From positions 62,001-126,000 of the forward strand of contig QFQX01000008.1 in assembly GCA_003248775.1 (NCBI GenBank): DNA of 64,000 nt. The letters run 5' to 3'. The position numbers and the translations under genes were made by a program. The notes beneath the pieces were generated by a model. It had not been told where the DNA came from. It did no database searches and saw nothing but the letters and a program-made list of their open reading frames with translations. Shown piece by piece: positions 8,791 to 17,946 of this stretch (the stretch's first letter is position 1; each line of letters starts with the position of its first letter). This stretch comes from Shinella sp. (GTDB lineage: Bacteria > Pseudomonadota > Alphaproteobacteria > Rhizobiales > Rhizobiaceae).

Positions 8791-9583
8791 TCATTGGGCA
8801 ACGGCTGGCCGGCGGACGGCGTCCGTGATGCGTTTCCTGGCAAGATTGAAGAACAGATGGGCGATCAACGCGACGGCAGCAGGTAGATGATCGGAAAGGC
8901 CATGAGCGCCATGGCGAGCTCGAAGGTGTAGAGCCCCTGCCATCCGCCGAAGTTGATGAGATGGGCAGAGACGAGCTGCTCCAGCGGCGCGGAAATGGAG
9001 GTATTGGCCAGTGCCAGCGGCAGACCATAGGCGAACTTCCTCCCCCGCGAAAAGGGCTCCAGCATATAAAGAAGGTGAGCGAGGATAGAGGTGCTGCCGC
9101 CATGCCGCTGATAAAGCGCACGACGATGCCCGAGTTGAGATCGTTGACCACAAGATTCAGCAACGAGGCGAGCACGAAGACAGCGATGCTGATCTCGGCA
9201 AAGCGGCGAAGGCCGAAGTGATTGCGGATGCGGATGAGCGCCAGCGACATGCTGGCATAAGGCGCCATATAGGCCGCCGTCAGCCATATGGCTTCATTGA
9301 CGGTGACATTGAGCGAGCCTTGCAACTGGTAGAGGTTCACCGACGCGAAGTTCATGTTCAGGCGCTGCAGCAGGCCAAGCAGCGTCGAGGACACAAAGCA
9401 AGCCAGAGCCCGTGTCTTCGACATGACGAAGAACGGCGTGGGTGCCGGCGCTTCGGCAGGAGGCTACGCAGCGGCAGTCGCGGTCGTGCTGGCGGCATCT
9501 GTCGCTTGCGACGCGTCCGCGGTGCTCGTGTGCAGAACCGAAAGAGACGCTGGCTCGTCGGAACGGCTTGCGACGCTACTCAC
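8791..9583 (-). pseudogene. Broken and truncated EmrB-type (DHA2) MFS exporter
   Basis: The original start is probably the GTG at 9583, which overlaps the stop of the marR gene. The N-terminal lead ends in a TAG at 9464-9466, after which the frame continues with PPAEAPAPTPFFV and the first membrane helices (MNFASVNLYQLQGSLNV). Near 9062-9076 a frameshift separates GMAAAPLSSLTF from YMLEPFSRGRKFAYGL. The frame then ends at LLPSR near 8865, and a third frame gives a plausible C-terminus ending RRPAVAQ at 8791. DHA2 proteins are about 500 residues; under 270 codons remain here, so a large internal deletion is inferred. Confidence 0.82.
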
Positions 9584-10049
9584 CCTCGCCTCCTGCGCTG
9601 GCGCCCATTGCCAGCAGTCGGGCGAAGAGGTGGTGCACCACGGTTTCGGCCACCTTGAGTTCGTCGTCATTCAGGTCGACGGTTAGCTCGGAACGGAACT
9701 CGTCGGCAAAGAGGTTCATTTCGTCGGCCATCCGCTCGCCGTCCGACGTCATGTAGATCTTCTTGACCCGCCGACCCCCTTCCATCGCGCGACGCTCGAC
9801 CAGACCGCTTTCCGCCATGGAATCGAGGAGGCGCACAAGGGTCGGCGTTTCGATATCGAGTTCGGCGGCAAGCTCGCTCTGGGTCATGCCTTGACGCACG
9901 GAAAGCGCAAACAGCACCCTCGCCCGAGGAAGGGTCAGCCCCTTTTGCCGGACAGCGATATCGAACTGTACCCTCAGCTTGCGACTGAAGGCTGCCATTT
10001 CATGGATCAGCAGGCGCTGGATTCTGGAGCGGCTCAATTGATCGTTCAC
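9576..10049 (-). CDS. MarR family transcriptional regulator
   Basis: An intact 157-residue MarR-type winged-helix protein. The DNA-binding region spans about residues 45-100 (MTQSELAAELDIETPTLVRLLD, then the wing ERRAMEGGRRVKKIYMT). Such proteins usually repress an adjacent efflux operon and release DNA on binding phenolic or other ligands. Its stop codon overlaps the inferred GTG start of the ruined MFS gene, so it was the first gene of a marR-emrB-emrA operon. The operon's pump genes are now inactive, leaving this regulator without its obvious target. Confidence 0.9.
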   Translation of the reverse strand: MNDQLSRSRIQRLLIHEMAAFSRKLRVQFDIAVRQKGLTLPRARVLFALSVRQGMTQSELAAELDIETPTLVRLLDSMAESGLVERRAMEGGRRVKKIYMTSDGERMADEMNLFADEFRSELTVDLNDDELKVAETVVHHLFARLLAMGASAGGEGE

Positions 10050-10055
10050 ATTATT

Positions 10056-10069
10056 ATTAGTACTCTAAT
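10056..10069. promoter_or_regulatory. Candidate MarR operator
   Basis: The palindrome ATTAG-TACT-CTAAT (10056-10060 and 10065-10069) lies 7 bp upstream of the marR start in an AT-rich stretch, the usual place for an autoregulatory MarR site. The remaining gap up to dnaB (10070-10385) shows no gene; it must hold the dnaB promoter. Confidence 0.4.
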
Positions 10070-10385
10070 TATTGCCATACTATGCAACTTCAAACATGAC
10101 ATTTCTCAAGAGTGCGGCCGTGAAATTCCTGCATGGCGGATCTCTTTGCGCGTTATATTTGCCGCCATGTCGTGCTGATTCGCGTCCCAGGCGACGCAAG
10201 CGGAATCCGTCGTTCGCGAACCGATTTCCTGTGGCCTGTGGAAAAGAGGGACAACCTCCCCGGCAGCGCCCGTTCGGCGCTTTGCGCCCGCGTGTTGCCG
10301 TGATGTCGTTGACTCTTGGACGAGCACCCGACAAACCGGTTTTTTTGTTGATCGACGTTTCGAAGAGAAAAGACGGTAGCCCGCA

Positions 10386-11882
10386 ATGAACGACACTGCG
10401 CGCAAGATTGCTCCCATCAAGCCGGCCGAGCCGCTCTACCGGGAAGCTCCCAACAACATCGAGGCCGAGCAGGCGCTGCTCGGCGCCATCCTCGTCAACA
10501 ACGACGCCTATTACCGTGTGTCGGACTTTCTGAAGGCGGAGCATCTTTACGAGCCGTTGCACCGCAAGATCTTCGAGGTCGCCTCGGAAATCATCCGCAT
10601 GGGCAAGACGGCGAACCCCGTCACCATCAAGACCTTCCTGCCATCGGATGAAAAGGTCGGCGACCTGACGGTGGCGCAGTATCTCGCCCGCCTCGCGTCC
10701 GAAGCCGTCACGATTATCAACGCGGAGGACTATGGCCGCGCGATCTACGATCTTGCGCTTCGTCGCTCGCTGATCACCATCGGCGAGGATGTCGTCAACA
10801 TCGCCTATGACGCGCCGCTCGACATGCCGCCGCAGGCGCAGATCGAGGATACGGAACGGCGTCTCTTCGCGCTCGCCGAGAACGGCCGCTACGACGGCGG
10901 CTTTCAGTCGTTCAACGATGCCGTGGCGCTCGCGGTGGACATGGCGGGTGCCGCATTCGAACGCGACGGAAACCTTTCGGGCATCTCCACCGGCATCATG
11001 TCGCTCGACGGCAAGATGGGCGGCCTGCAGCGCTCCGACTTGATCATCCTCGCGGGCCGTCCGGGTATGGGTAAGACCTCGCTCGCGACCAACATCGCCT
11101 GGAACATCGCAGCCGCCTACGAACCGGAAGTCATGCCGGATGGCAACTTCAAGGCCAAGAACGGTGGCGTCGTCGGCTTCTACTCGCTCGAAATGTCCTC
11201 CGAACAGCTCGCCACCCGTATCATGTCGGAGCAGACGGAAGTCTCTTCCTCCAAGATCCGCCGAGGCGACATCACCGAGCACGAATTCGAAAAGCTGGTC
11301 GGCTTCTCGCAGACCATGCAGAAGGTGCCGCTCTTCATCGACCAGACCGGCGGTATCTCGATTGCGCAGCTTGCCGCGCGTGCACGCCGCCTGAAACGCC
11401 AGCGCGGCCTCGATTGCCTCGTGGTCGACTATGTTCAGCTGATGACCGGCACCGGCAAATCCGGCGAGAACCGCGTTCAGGAAATCACCGCCATCACCAC
11501 AGGCCTGAAGGCGCTGGGCAAGGAACTGAACGTTCCGATCATCGCGCTCTCACAGCTCTCCCGTCAGGTGGAAAGTCGCGACGACAAACGCCCGCAGCTT
11601 TCCGACCTTCGTGAATCCGGCTCGATCGAACAGGACGCCGACGTGGTGCTCTTCGTGTTCCGCGAAGAGTACTATGTGAAGAACATGGAACCGCGCGATC
11701 CCGCCGACCCGAAATATGCCGAGTGGGAAGCCAACATGGACAAGGTCAAGGGCACGGCGGACGTCATCATCGCCAAGCAGCGCCACGGACCGACCGGCAC
11801 CGTGAAGCTCGCCTTCCAGGCCGAGTTCACCCGGTTTGCTGACCTCGCCGAACCGAGCTTCACCCAGTACGAAGAGCCCTGA
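10386..11882 (+). CDS. dnaB: Replicative DNA helicase DnaB
   Basis: A 498-residue hexameric helicase that unwinds the replication fork. The N-terminal domain (NNIEAEQALLGAIL, residues 20-120) is followed by the RecA-like domain with Walker A GRPGMGKTSLATNIA (about residue 220), Walker B LVVDYVQLMTG and the motif SQLSRQVESRDDKRPQLSDL near residue 390. Length and sequence are standard, and no intein is present. The position rplI-dnaB-alr-radA is conserved in rhizobia, here interrupted by marR and several regulator genes. CCCGC precedes the ATG; no strong Shine-Dalgarno is seen. Confidence 0.97.
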   Translation: MNDTARKIAPIKPAEPLYREAPNNIEAEQALLGAILVNNDAYYRVSDFLKAEHLYEPLHRKIFEVASEIIRMGKTANPVTIKTFLPSDEKVGDLTVAQYLARLASEAVTIINAEDYGRAIYDLALRRSLITIGEDVVNIAYDAPLDMPPQAQIEDTERRLFALAENGRYDGGFQSFNDAVALAVDMAGAAFERDGNLSGISTGIMSLDGKMGGLQRSDLIILAGRPGMGKTSLATNIAWNIAAAYEPEVMPDGNFKAKNGGVVGFYSLEMSSEQLATRIMSEQTEVSSSKIRRGDITEHEFEKLVGFSQTMQKVPLFIDQTGGISIAQLAARARRLKRQRGLDCLVVDYVQLMTGTGKSGENRVQEITAITTGLKALGKELNVPIIALSQLSRQVESRDDKRPQLSDLRESGSIEQDADVVLFVFREEYYVKNMEPRDPADPKYAEWEANMDKVKGTADVIIAKQRHGPTGTVKLAFQAEFTRFADLAEPSFTQYEEP

Positions 11883-11943
11883 GACGGGGCCGGGCGGCAA
11901 CCTCTTCTGCCGCCACCGTTCCCAACCAGATCGAAAGTCCATC

Positions 11944-11970
11944 AAGAGGCGCCAACAGGCGCCTCTTTCC
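11944..11970. terminator. Terminator between dnaB and the rhodanese gene
   Basis: AAGAGGCGCC (11944-11953) and GGCGCCTCTT (11958-11967) form a perfect 10-bp stem with a 4-nt loop, with TT on the + side and AA on the other. It can act for both convergent genes. Confidence 0.8.
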
Positions 11971-11991
11971 GTTTCAGGACTGGGGCCGGCC

Positions 11992-12393
11992 TCAAGCCAC
12001 CGCAGCGCTTTCCAGTTCGAAACCCTCGTCGAGCCAGCCCGTTATTCCGCCTGCCATGATTTTCACGGGGCGACCGAGTTCGGCGAGCCGCAGCGCGCCA
12101 CGGGCGCCGCCGTTGCAGTGGGGTCCTGCGCAATAGGTCACGAAGACAGTGTCTTCCGGCCATTCCGACATGCGGTTGGCGGTGATCTTGCCATGCGGCA
12201 GGCTGATCGCACCGGGGACATGCCCCTTGGCATAGAGTGTAGGACCGCGAACGTCGAGCAGGACGAAGTCCGCTCCTTTCGCCATGCTGTCATGGACGTC
12301 CCAGCAATCGGTTTCAAAGGAAAATTCGGCGGCAAAGTGTTCGCGGGCGATGTCGCTTGGCGCGGGTTTTACGGCGGTTACGGCGGTGGTCAT
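11992..12393 (-). CDS. Rhodanese-like domain protein
   Basis: About 133 residues, a single rhodanese fold. The active-site loop YCAGPHCNGG carries the persulfide-forming Cys after VTY, and the CH2 motifs LLDVRGP and HVPGAISLPHG are present. The protein is probably a sulfurtransferase or persulfide carrier in the cytoplasm. The start at 12393 is chosen because AAAGGAGACC precedes it; the open frame continues upstream into the divergent regulator promoter. It is transcribed away from an FtrA-type AraC regulator, a pairing common in rhizobia, which suggests that the regulator controls it. Confidence 0.85.
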   Translation of the reverse strand: MTTAVTAVKPAPSDIAREHFAAEFSFETDCWDVHDSMAKGADFVLLDVRGPTLYAKGHVPGAISLPHGKITANRMSEWPEDTVFVTYCAGPHCNGGARGALRLAELGRPVKIMAGGITGWLDEGFELESAAVA

Positions 12394-12478
12394 CGGTGTG
12401 GTCTCCTTTCGATGCGGCAAACATCGAACGAAAGCCATCCGTTGCAAACTGGCAAGATTGACAATAAGCGTAAAGATC

Positions 12479-13486
12479 ATGACAAACCCTGCAAACACAA
12501 ACACTCCCCTTGGCGGCCCTCTCGTCGTTGCCCTCGTCTATGACGGATTGTGCACCTTCGAGTTCGGCATCGTGACGGAGATCTTCGGCCTCAGTCGCCC
12601 GGAGATGGGACCGGGCTGGTACCGCTTTTCCAGTTGCGCCGTGGATGAAGGGCCGATGCGCGCCCATGGCGGGCTGGTGGTGACGGCGGATGCGGGACCG
12701 GAACTGCTGGAAGAAGCCGATGTCATTGTCGTGCCGGGCTGGCGGGGGATCGACAGCGCCGTGCCGGGCAGGCTGTGCGAGCGGCTTCGCGCCGCCCATG
12801 AGCGCGGCGCTCGCCTCGTGTCGCTCTGCTCCGGCGCCTTCGTTCTTGCCGCAACGGGATTACTCAACAATGGCGTGGCGACGACCCACTGGCGCTATGC
12901 GGATGCATTGCGGGCCCGATATCCGAAACTGAAGGTCGATGAAGCCTCGCTCTACCAAGCCCATGACGGAATCTTCACGGCAGCGGGAAGCGCTGCGGGC
13001 ATCGATCTGCTGATCGAGATCGTCAGGCGCGATTTCGGCGCGGCGGCGGCAAATTCAGTTGCGCGCCGGCTCGTCATGCAGGCTCATCGGACGGGTGGGC
13101 AGGCGCAGTTTCTCGAACGACCGGTCGCCCGGCGCGAAGGCAGCGAAATCACTCCCCTGCTCGACACGATCAGGGCATCGCTCATCCGCGATTGGACGAT
13201 CGAGAACATGGCGAAAGAGTGCCGCATGACCAGCCGGACATTTCTTCGCCGCTTTTCCGAGGCGACCGGCGCGACACCGGGCGACTGGCTCATCGCCGAA
13301 CGGGTCGCCGCAGCAAGGCAGCTTCTCTGCCAGGAGGCAGCGCGCATGGAGGACATCGCCAGCGCCGTCGGCTTCGGCTCGGCCCATACGCTCCGGCACC
13401 ATTTCAGGCGGAAGCTCGGCCTCAGCCCGACCGAATATCGCGCCCGTTTCATCGAGGAGAACAGCCAGACGGCAGTATCAGCCTGA
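12479..13486 (+). CDS. GlxA/FtrA-type AraC family transcriptional regulator
   Basis: About 335 residues. An N-terminal DJ-1/PfpI-like domain (VVALVYDGLCTFEFGIVTEIFG; nucleophile elbow SLCSGAF near residue 118) is followed by two C-terminal AraC helix-turn-helix motifs (NMAKECRMTSRTFLRRFSEATG and EDIASAVGFGSAHTLRHHFRRKLG). The start ATG at 12479 gives the complete family domain; the frame is open further upstream but overlaps the divergent rhodanese gene. Only 85 bp lie between the two starts, so a shared control region is likely. The ligand is unknown. Confidence 0.88.
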   Translation: MTNPANTNTPLGGPLVVALVYDGLCTFEFGIVTEIFGLSRPEMGPGWYRFSSCAVDEGPMRAHGGLVVTADAGPELLEEADVIVVPGWRGIDSAVPGRLCERLRAAHERGARLVSLCSGAFVLAATGLLNNGVATTHWRYADALRARYPKLKVDEASLYQAHDGIFTAAGSAAGIDLLIEIVRRDFGAAAANSVARRLVMQAHRTGGQAQFLERPVARREGSEITPLLDTIRASLIRDWTIENMAKECRMTSRTFLRRFSEATGATPGDWLIAERVAAARQLLCQEAARMEDIASAVGFGSAHTLRHHFRRKLGLSPTEYRARFIEENSQTAVSA

Positions 13487-13512
13487 CCGCTTGCCGAACC
13501 ACTTTCGGCGCG

Positions 13513-14370
13513 TCAGGCGACGCGGAACTGGCCGGGAGTGACGCCGATGCGGGATTTGAAATGCCGGCTGAAATGGGCCTGATCGGCGAAGCCGCAACCG
13601 AAGGCGACCTCGGCGATGGGACGGCCAAGCCGCAGCAGCATGCGCGCCTGACGGACGCGGACATCCGTCAGGAAAGCATGGGGTGTGATGTGAAACTCCT
13701 TGCGGAAAGCCCGGATCAGATGCGCCCTCGATAACCCGGCTACCTCGGCTACCTCTTCCAGCCCGATGTCGGACGCGAAATTCTCGGTGAGATAATCGCG
13801 GGCGCGCGATATCGCGCTCCGTTCACGCGTGTCGATCGGGGTAATGCTGTGGCTGCCGTAGCGGGCGAAGATCGTGGCCAGCATCCGGAACATGCCCTCC
13901 TCCGCCTCCAGAGCGCCGGACTTTTCCTCCAGCGCCCGGTGCGCCTCGTTGAAGGCCTGCGCCAGTTCTGCGTCAAACGGCAATTCCCGGGAGAAAGCCG
14001 GAGTGGTGTGGCAGGCCCTGCCCGTCACGTCTTCCAGCACCTCGCGAAACAGCGCCTCGCCCGGATAGATCATCCTGTAGCGATAGCCGCTGTGTCCGGG
14101 CACGCCATCGTGAACGACTTCCGGGTTGATGAGATAGAGATGGCCGGGACCAGTCTCTTCCCGGCTGCCGCGGATCCGGGCGATCTGACTTCCGGTTTCA
14201 ATTGCGCCGATAGAGAAGGTCTCGTGGGAATGCGGCGCATATTCATGCGTCTGGAAGGTGGCTGTCAGGCATTCCATGTCGCGAAATCGCTCGTCGCGCC
14301 AGAAGCGCGTCGCCTCGATCTTCGTCAGCGGCATGTCGTTGACGGCCTGAGCCTGAGAGATATTGTGCAT
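13513..14370 (-). CDS. AraC family transcriptional regulator (cupin sensor type)
   Basis: About 285 residues. The N-terminal half is a cupin-type ligand-sensing domain (HEYAPHSHETFSIGAIETG), and the C-terminal 100 residues carry two AraC helix-turn-helix motifs (LEEVAEVAGLSRAHLIRAFRKEFH and IAEVAFGCGFADQAHFSRHFKSRIG). It is convergent with the FtrA-type gene and divergent from alr. The start is uncertain: ATG at 14370 or 14334, neither with a clear ribosome site. The inducer and target genes cannot be read from the sequence. Confidence 0.85.
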   Translation of the reverse strand: MHNISQAQAVNDMPLTKIEATRFWRDERFRDMECLTATFQTHEYAPHSHETFSIGAIETGSQIARIRGSREETGPGHLYLINPEVVHDGVPGHSGYRYRMIYPGEALFREVLEDVTGRACHTTPAFSRELPFDAELAQAFNEAHRALEEKSGALEAEEGMFRMLATIFARYGSHSITPIDTRERSAISRARDYLTENFASDIGLEEVAEVAGLSRAHLIRAFRKEFHITPHAFLTDVRVRQARMLLRLGRPIAEVAFGCGFADQAHFSRHFKSRIGVTPGQFRVA

Positions 14371-14459
14371 CGCAAAATATTAGCGCCTTCGGCCGTTCCA
14401 GTCTTGAAGAAAAGTGATAGGGTCCCGCTACCCCCTCAACAGAACTGCGCTTTCCCAAA

Positions 14460-15623
14460 ATGACCGACGCCTTTGACATTTCCGAAGCCTCCGACGAATT
14501 TCTCGCCGCGCCCACGCGACTGACCATCGACCTCACAGCCGTTGCGAACAACTGGCGCGACATGGCGAAACGATCCGGCCAGGCGCGCACTGCCGCCGTG
14601 GTCAAGGCTGACGCTTACGGGCTCGGTATCGAGGATGTCGGCCGCACCCTCTACCATGCCGGCGCACGCGATTTCTTCGTGGCCGTACCGGCGGAAGGCG
14701 CAACGCTTCGCGCCTATGCACCGGAAGCCCGGATCTTCGTGCTGTCCGGCATCTGGCCTGGCGCCGAACACTTCTTCTTCGATTACGATCTGGTGCCGGT
14801 TCTCGCATCGGAAGAACAGCTCGCCTTCTGGATGTCCGCCGTGGCCGAGCATGGAGAACACCCCTGCGCGCTGCATGTCGACGCCGGCTTCAACCGTCTC
14901 GGCCTGTCGATCGAGGATGCGCTGACGCTGGCCGACGACGTATCCCGGCCTGCAAGCTTCTCGCCCGTGCTGGTTCTGAGCCACCTCGCCTGCGCGGACG
15001 ATCCGTCCTCTCCGATGAACCGCCAACAGCTTGAATCATTCCGGCGGGTTAGCGCAGCTTTCGAAGGCATCGATTCAAGCCTTTCGGCTTCCGCTGGAAT
15101 CTTCCTCGGCCCGGAATATCACTTCGACCTTACCCGCCCCGGCATCGCAATCTATGGCGGCGAAGCGGTCAATGGCGAACCCAATCCGATGCGCCCGACG
15201 GTCAAGGCGGAAGCCCGCATTCTGCAGATCCGCGAGGCCAAGGCGGGCGAAAGCGTGAGCTATGGCGCGAGCCTGAAACTTGCCCGCGACAGCCGCCTTG
15301 CCATCGCTTCCGCCGGCTATGCGGACGGCTACCAGCGCTCCGCTTCCGGCAGCGGCGTCGGCCTGCGCCAGACCGGTCTCGCCGGTGCCCACGGCTTCAT
15401 CGCCGGGCACAAGGTGCCGGTCGCCGGACGCGTGACCATGGATCTCACGATCTTCGACGTGACGGATGTTCCTGCCAATACGATTGCCGCTGGCGATTAC
15501 ATCGAACTCTTCGGCCCCAACATGCCGCTCGACGACGTTGCGCGCGCAGCCGGAACGATCGGTTACGAACTTTTGACCTCTGTCGGCCTGCGTTACGAAC
15601 GTCACTATAACGAAACGGAGTGA
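14460..15623 (+). CDS. alr: Alanine racemase
   Basis: A 387-residue fold-III PLP enzyme that makes D-alanine for peptidoglycan. The PLP lysine is in AAVVKADAYGLG near residue 43, and the catalytic Tyr is in SVSYGASLKL near residue 265. It sits between dnaB and radA as in other rhizobia, so it is called alr rather than the catabolic dadX. A gap of about 100 bp with no hairpin separates it from radA. Confidence 0.93.
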   Translation: MTDAFDISEASDEFLAAPTRLTIDLTAVANNWRDMAKRSGQARTAAVVKADAYGLGIEDVGRTLYHAGARDFFVAVPAEGATLRAYAPEARIFVLSGIWPGAEHFFFDYDLVPVLASEEQLAFWMSAVAEHGEHPCALHVDAGFNRLGLSIEDALTLADDVSRPASFSPVLVLSHLACADDPSSPMNRQQLESFRRVSAAFEGIDSSLSASAGIFLGPEYHFDLTRPGIAIYGGEAVNGEPNPMRPTVKAEARILQIREAKAGESVSYGASLKLARDSRLAIASAGYADGYQRSASGSGVGLRQTGLAGAHGFIAGHKVPVAGRVTMDLTIFDVTDVPANTIAAGDYIELFGPNMPLDDVARAAGTIGYELLTSVGLRYERHYNETE

Positions 15624-15721
15624 TCACTACCGGGCGGCTTGTATCTTTCCGTCGTTTGTCCTAACTGGGAAACAAATATTCACTCTTTGTTCTCTTTGAA
15701 CGAAACGCGGGAAGCTTCCTG

Positions 15722-17128
15722 ATGGCGAAGGCCAGGACTCAATTCATCTGCCAGAATTGCGGAACCGTTCATAACCGCTGGGCCGGCAAGTGTGACGGCT
15801 GCGGCGAGTGGAACACCATCGTCGAGGAAGACCCGATGGGCGGCATCGGCTCAGGCCCCGGCAAAGTGCCGAAGAAGGGCCGCCCGGTGACGCTCACTTC
15901 GCTTTCCGGCGAGATCGAGGAAGCGCCCCGCATTCCGACCGGCATGAGCGAGCTCGACCGTGCCACGGGCGGCGGCTTCGTACGTGGTTCGGCCGTGCTG
16001 ATCGGCGGCGATCCGGGCATCGGCAAGTCGACGCTTCTCATGCAGGCGGCCGCCGCCCTTTCCCGCAAGGGTCATCGCGTCATCTATGTTTCAGGCGAAG
16101 AAGCGGTCGCGCAGGTCAGGCTTCGTGCGCAGCGCCTCGATGCGGCTCAGACGGACGTGCTGCTTGCGGCAGAGACCAATGTCGAGGACATTCTCGCAAC
16201 GATATCAGAGGGTAAGCGCCCCGATCTCGTCATAATCGATTCCATCCAGACCTTGTGGAGCGACACGGCCGAATCGGCGCCCGGCACGGTCACGCAGGTC
16301 CGCACCGGCGTGCAGGCGATGATCCGCTTCGCCAAGCAGACCGGCGCGACCATGGTGCTGGTCGGCCATGTCACCAAGGACGGCCAGATCGCCGGCCCCC
16401 GTGTCGTCGAGCACATGGTCGACGCCGTTCTCTACTTCGAAGGCGACCGTGGCCACCATTACCGCATCCTGCGCACGGTGAAGAACCGCTTCGGGCCGAC
16501 CGACGAAATCGGCGTGTTCGAGATGTCCGACAAGGGGTTGCGCGAGGTCGCCAATCCTTCCGAACTCTTCCTCGGCGAGCGCAACGAGAAGGCCCCGGGT
16601 GCTGCGGTTTTCGCCGGCATGGAAGGTACCCGCCCCGTGCTGGTAGAGGTGCAGGCGCTCGTTGCTCCGACGACGCTCGGCACCCCGCGCCGCGCCGTTG
16701 TCGGCTGGGACAGTTCGCGGCTTGCCATGATCCTCGCCGTGCTGGAAGCGCATTGCGGCGTGCGGCTCGGTCAACATGACGTGTACTTGAATATTGCCGG
16801 CGGATACCGCATCTCAGAGCCTGCTGCGGATATGGCAATCGCTTCGGCGCTGGTTTCCTCGCTGGCCGGTCTTGCCCTTCCGGCCGATTGCGTCTATTTC
16901 GGCGAAGTCAGCCTGTCGGGTGCCGTCAGGCCGGTTGCGCATACGGCTCAGCGACTGAAAGAAGCGGAAAAGCTCGGCTTCTCGACTGCTGTTCTGCCCA
17001 CGGCCTCGTCCGAACTGCCGAAAGGCGGGGCGGGAAAGTGGAAAGAGGTGGAAAGCCTGCCGGATCTCGTGGCGCGGATCGCCGGTTCCCGGCTGAAGGC
17101 CCGCCAGGAGCAGCAGGACGGCGACTGA
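15722..17128 (+). CDS. radA: RadA, DNA repair and recombination ATPase
   Basis: A 468-residue RadA (Sms). An N-terminal C4 zinc finger (CQNCGTVHNRWAGKCDGCGEW, residues 10-30) precedes the RecA-like ATPase with Walker A GGDPGIGKSTLLMQ near residue 100. The RadA-specific KNRFG motif is present (TVKNRFGPTDE), as is the C-terminal Lon-protease-like domain (residues about 300-460). It drives branch migration of recombination intermediates. The gene order alr-radA-cvpA is conserved in the group. Confidence 0.97.
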   Translation: MAKARTQFICQNCGTVHNRWAGKCDGCGEWNTIVEEDPMGGIGSGPGKVPKKGRPVTLTSLSGEIEEAPRIPTGMSELDRATGGGFVRGSAVLIGGDPGIGKSTLLMQAAAALSRKGHRVIYVSGEEAVAQVRLRAQRLDAAQTDVLLAAETNVEDILATISEGKRPDLVIIDSIQTLWSDTAESAPGTVTQVRTGVQAMIRFAKQTGATMVLVGHVTKDGQIAGPRVVEHMVDAVLYFEGDRGHHYRILRTVKNRFGPTDEIGVFEMSDKGLREVANPSELFLGERNEKAPGAAVFAGMEGTRPVLVEVQALVAPTTLGTPRRAVVGWDSSRLAMILAVLEAHCGVRLGQHDVYLNIAGGYRISEPAADMAIASALVSSLAGLALPADCVYFGEVSLSGAVRPVAHTAQRLKEAEKLGFSTAVLPTASSELPKGGAGKWKEVESLPDLVARIAGSRLKARQEQQDGD

Positions 17129-17218
17129 CTGAATGGGGCAGACATGCCTTTGGTGCCGAAGACGGTGATGACGGTGACTTGAAGCAGGCTTTGCCTGCAA
17201 CTCTTGGAGTTGGTATTT

Positions 17219-17821
17219 ATGCCCATTACGATTTTCGACGGTATTGTCATCGGCGTCGTTCTGTTTTCAGCCGTACTCGCCATGGTGCGCGGTTTCTCAC
17301 GCGAAGTGCTCTCGATCGCGAGTTGGGCAGGCGCGGTAGCCGCCGCCTACTATCTCTATCCGATCCTGGTGCCCTACGTTAAGAACTATACGAGCGACGA
17401 TCGTATCGCGATAGCCGGTTCCGCGGGCGCCATCTTCCTGATCGCGTTGATCGTGATTTCGTTCATCACGACCCGGATTGCCGACTTCATCATCGATAGT
17501 CGTATCGGCGCACTCGACCGAACGCTCGGCTTTCTCTTCGGCGCCGCACGCGGTATTCTGTTGCTCGTCGTCGCAGTCGCCTTCTGGAACTGGCTGGTCG
17601 ACGTGAAGCACCGGCCCGACTGGGTCAACAATGCCAAGACGAAGCCGTTCCTGGATGGTCTCGTCGGAAAACTTGAGGCAGTATTGCCGGAGGATATCGA
17701 GCCGCAGATCCGCGCGCGCATCCTCGGCAAGGAAGAGCCGGCAGGCGAGCCATCGGCAGAGCAGGCTCCGGGCGAACAGGCACCCGCCGAAGACGCACCG
17801 GCACCCGCCACCAGCAACTGA
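17219..17821 (+). CDS. cvpA: CvpA family membrane protein
   Basis: About 200 residues starting MPITIFDGIVIGVVLFSAVLAMVRGFSREVLS, the typical beginning of CvpA. Four hydrophobic helices are followed by a Pro/Ala/Glu-rich tail after residue 165. GGAG at 17206-17209 lies 9 nt before the ATG at 17219; a TTG at 17204 is in frame but unsupported. CvpA proteins lie upstream of purF in many proteobacteria, as here. A role in envelope integrity is reported for the family; the biochemical function is not known. Confidence 0.9.
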   Translation: MPITIFDGIVIGVVLFSAVLAMVRGFSREVLSIASWAGAVAAAYYLYPILVPYVKNYTSDDRIAIAGSAGAIFLIALIVISFITTRIADFIIDSRIGALDRTLGFLFGAARGILLLVVAVAFWNWLVDVKHRPDWVNNAKTKPFLDGLVGKLEAVLPEDIEPQIRARILGKEEPAGEPSAEQAPGEQAPAEDAPAPATSN

Positions 17822-17946
17822 CATGGCGCGGCCATCGGCCGCGCAAGAATTCGCATGACGGAGGCAGCCGGATCGGGACAGACCGGTGCCGCCGTGGTAA
17901 CGCATTCCAGATTGCAGCTGTCCCGTGCGAGCAAAGGCGAGCTTCG

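Noticed and set aside
10080..11282. 400-codon open frame on the minus strand opposite dnaB
   Set aside because: It is the antisense shadow of dnaB; no ribosome site and no recognisable protein family.
15689..15701. GTTC-n5-GAAC upstream of radA as a LexA (SOS) box
   Set aside because: The alphaproteobacterial box is a direct repeat, GTTC-n7-GTTC; this one is inverted with the wrong spacing.
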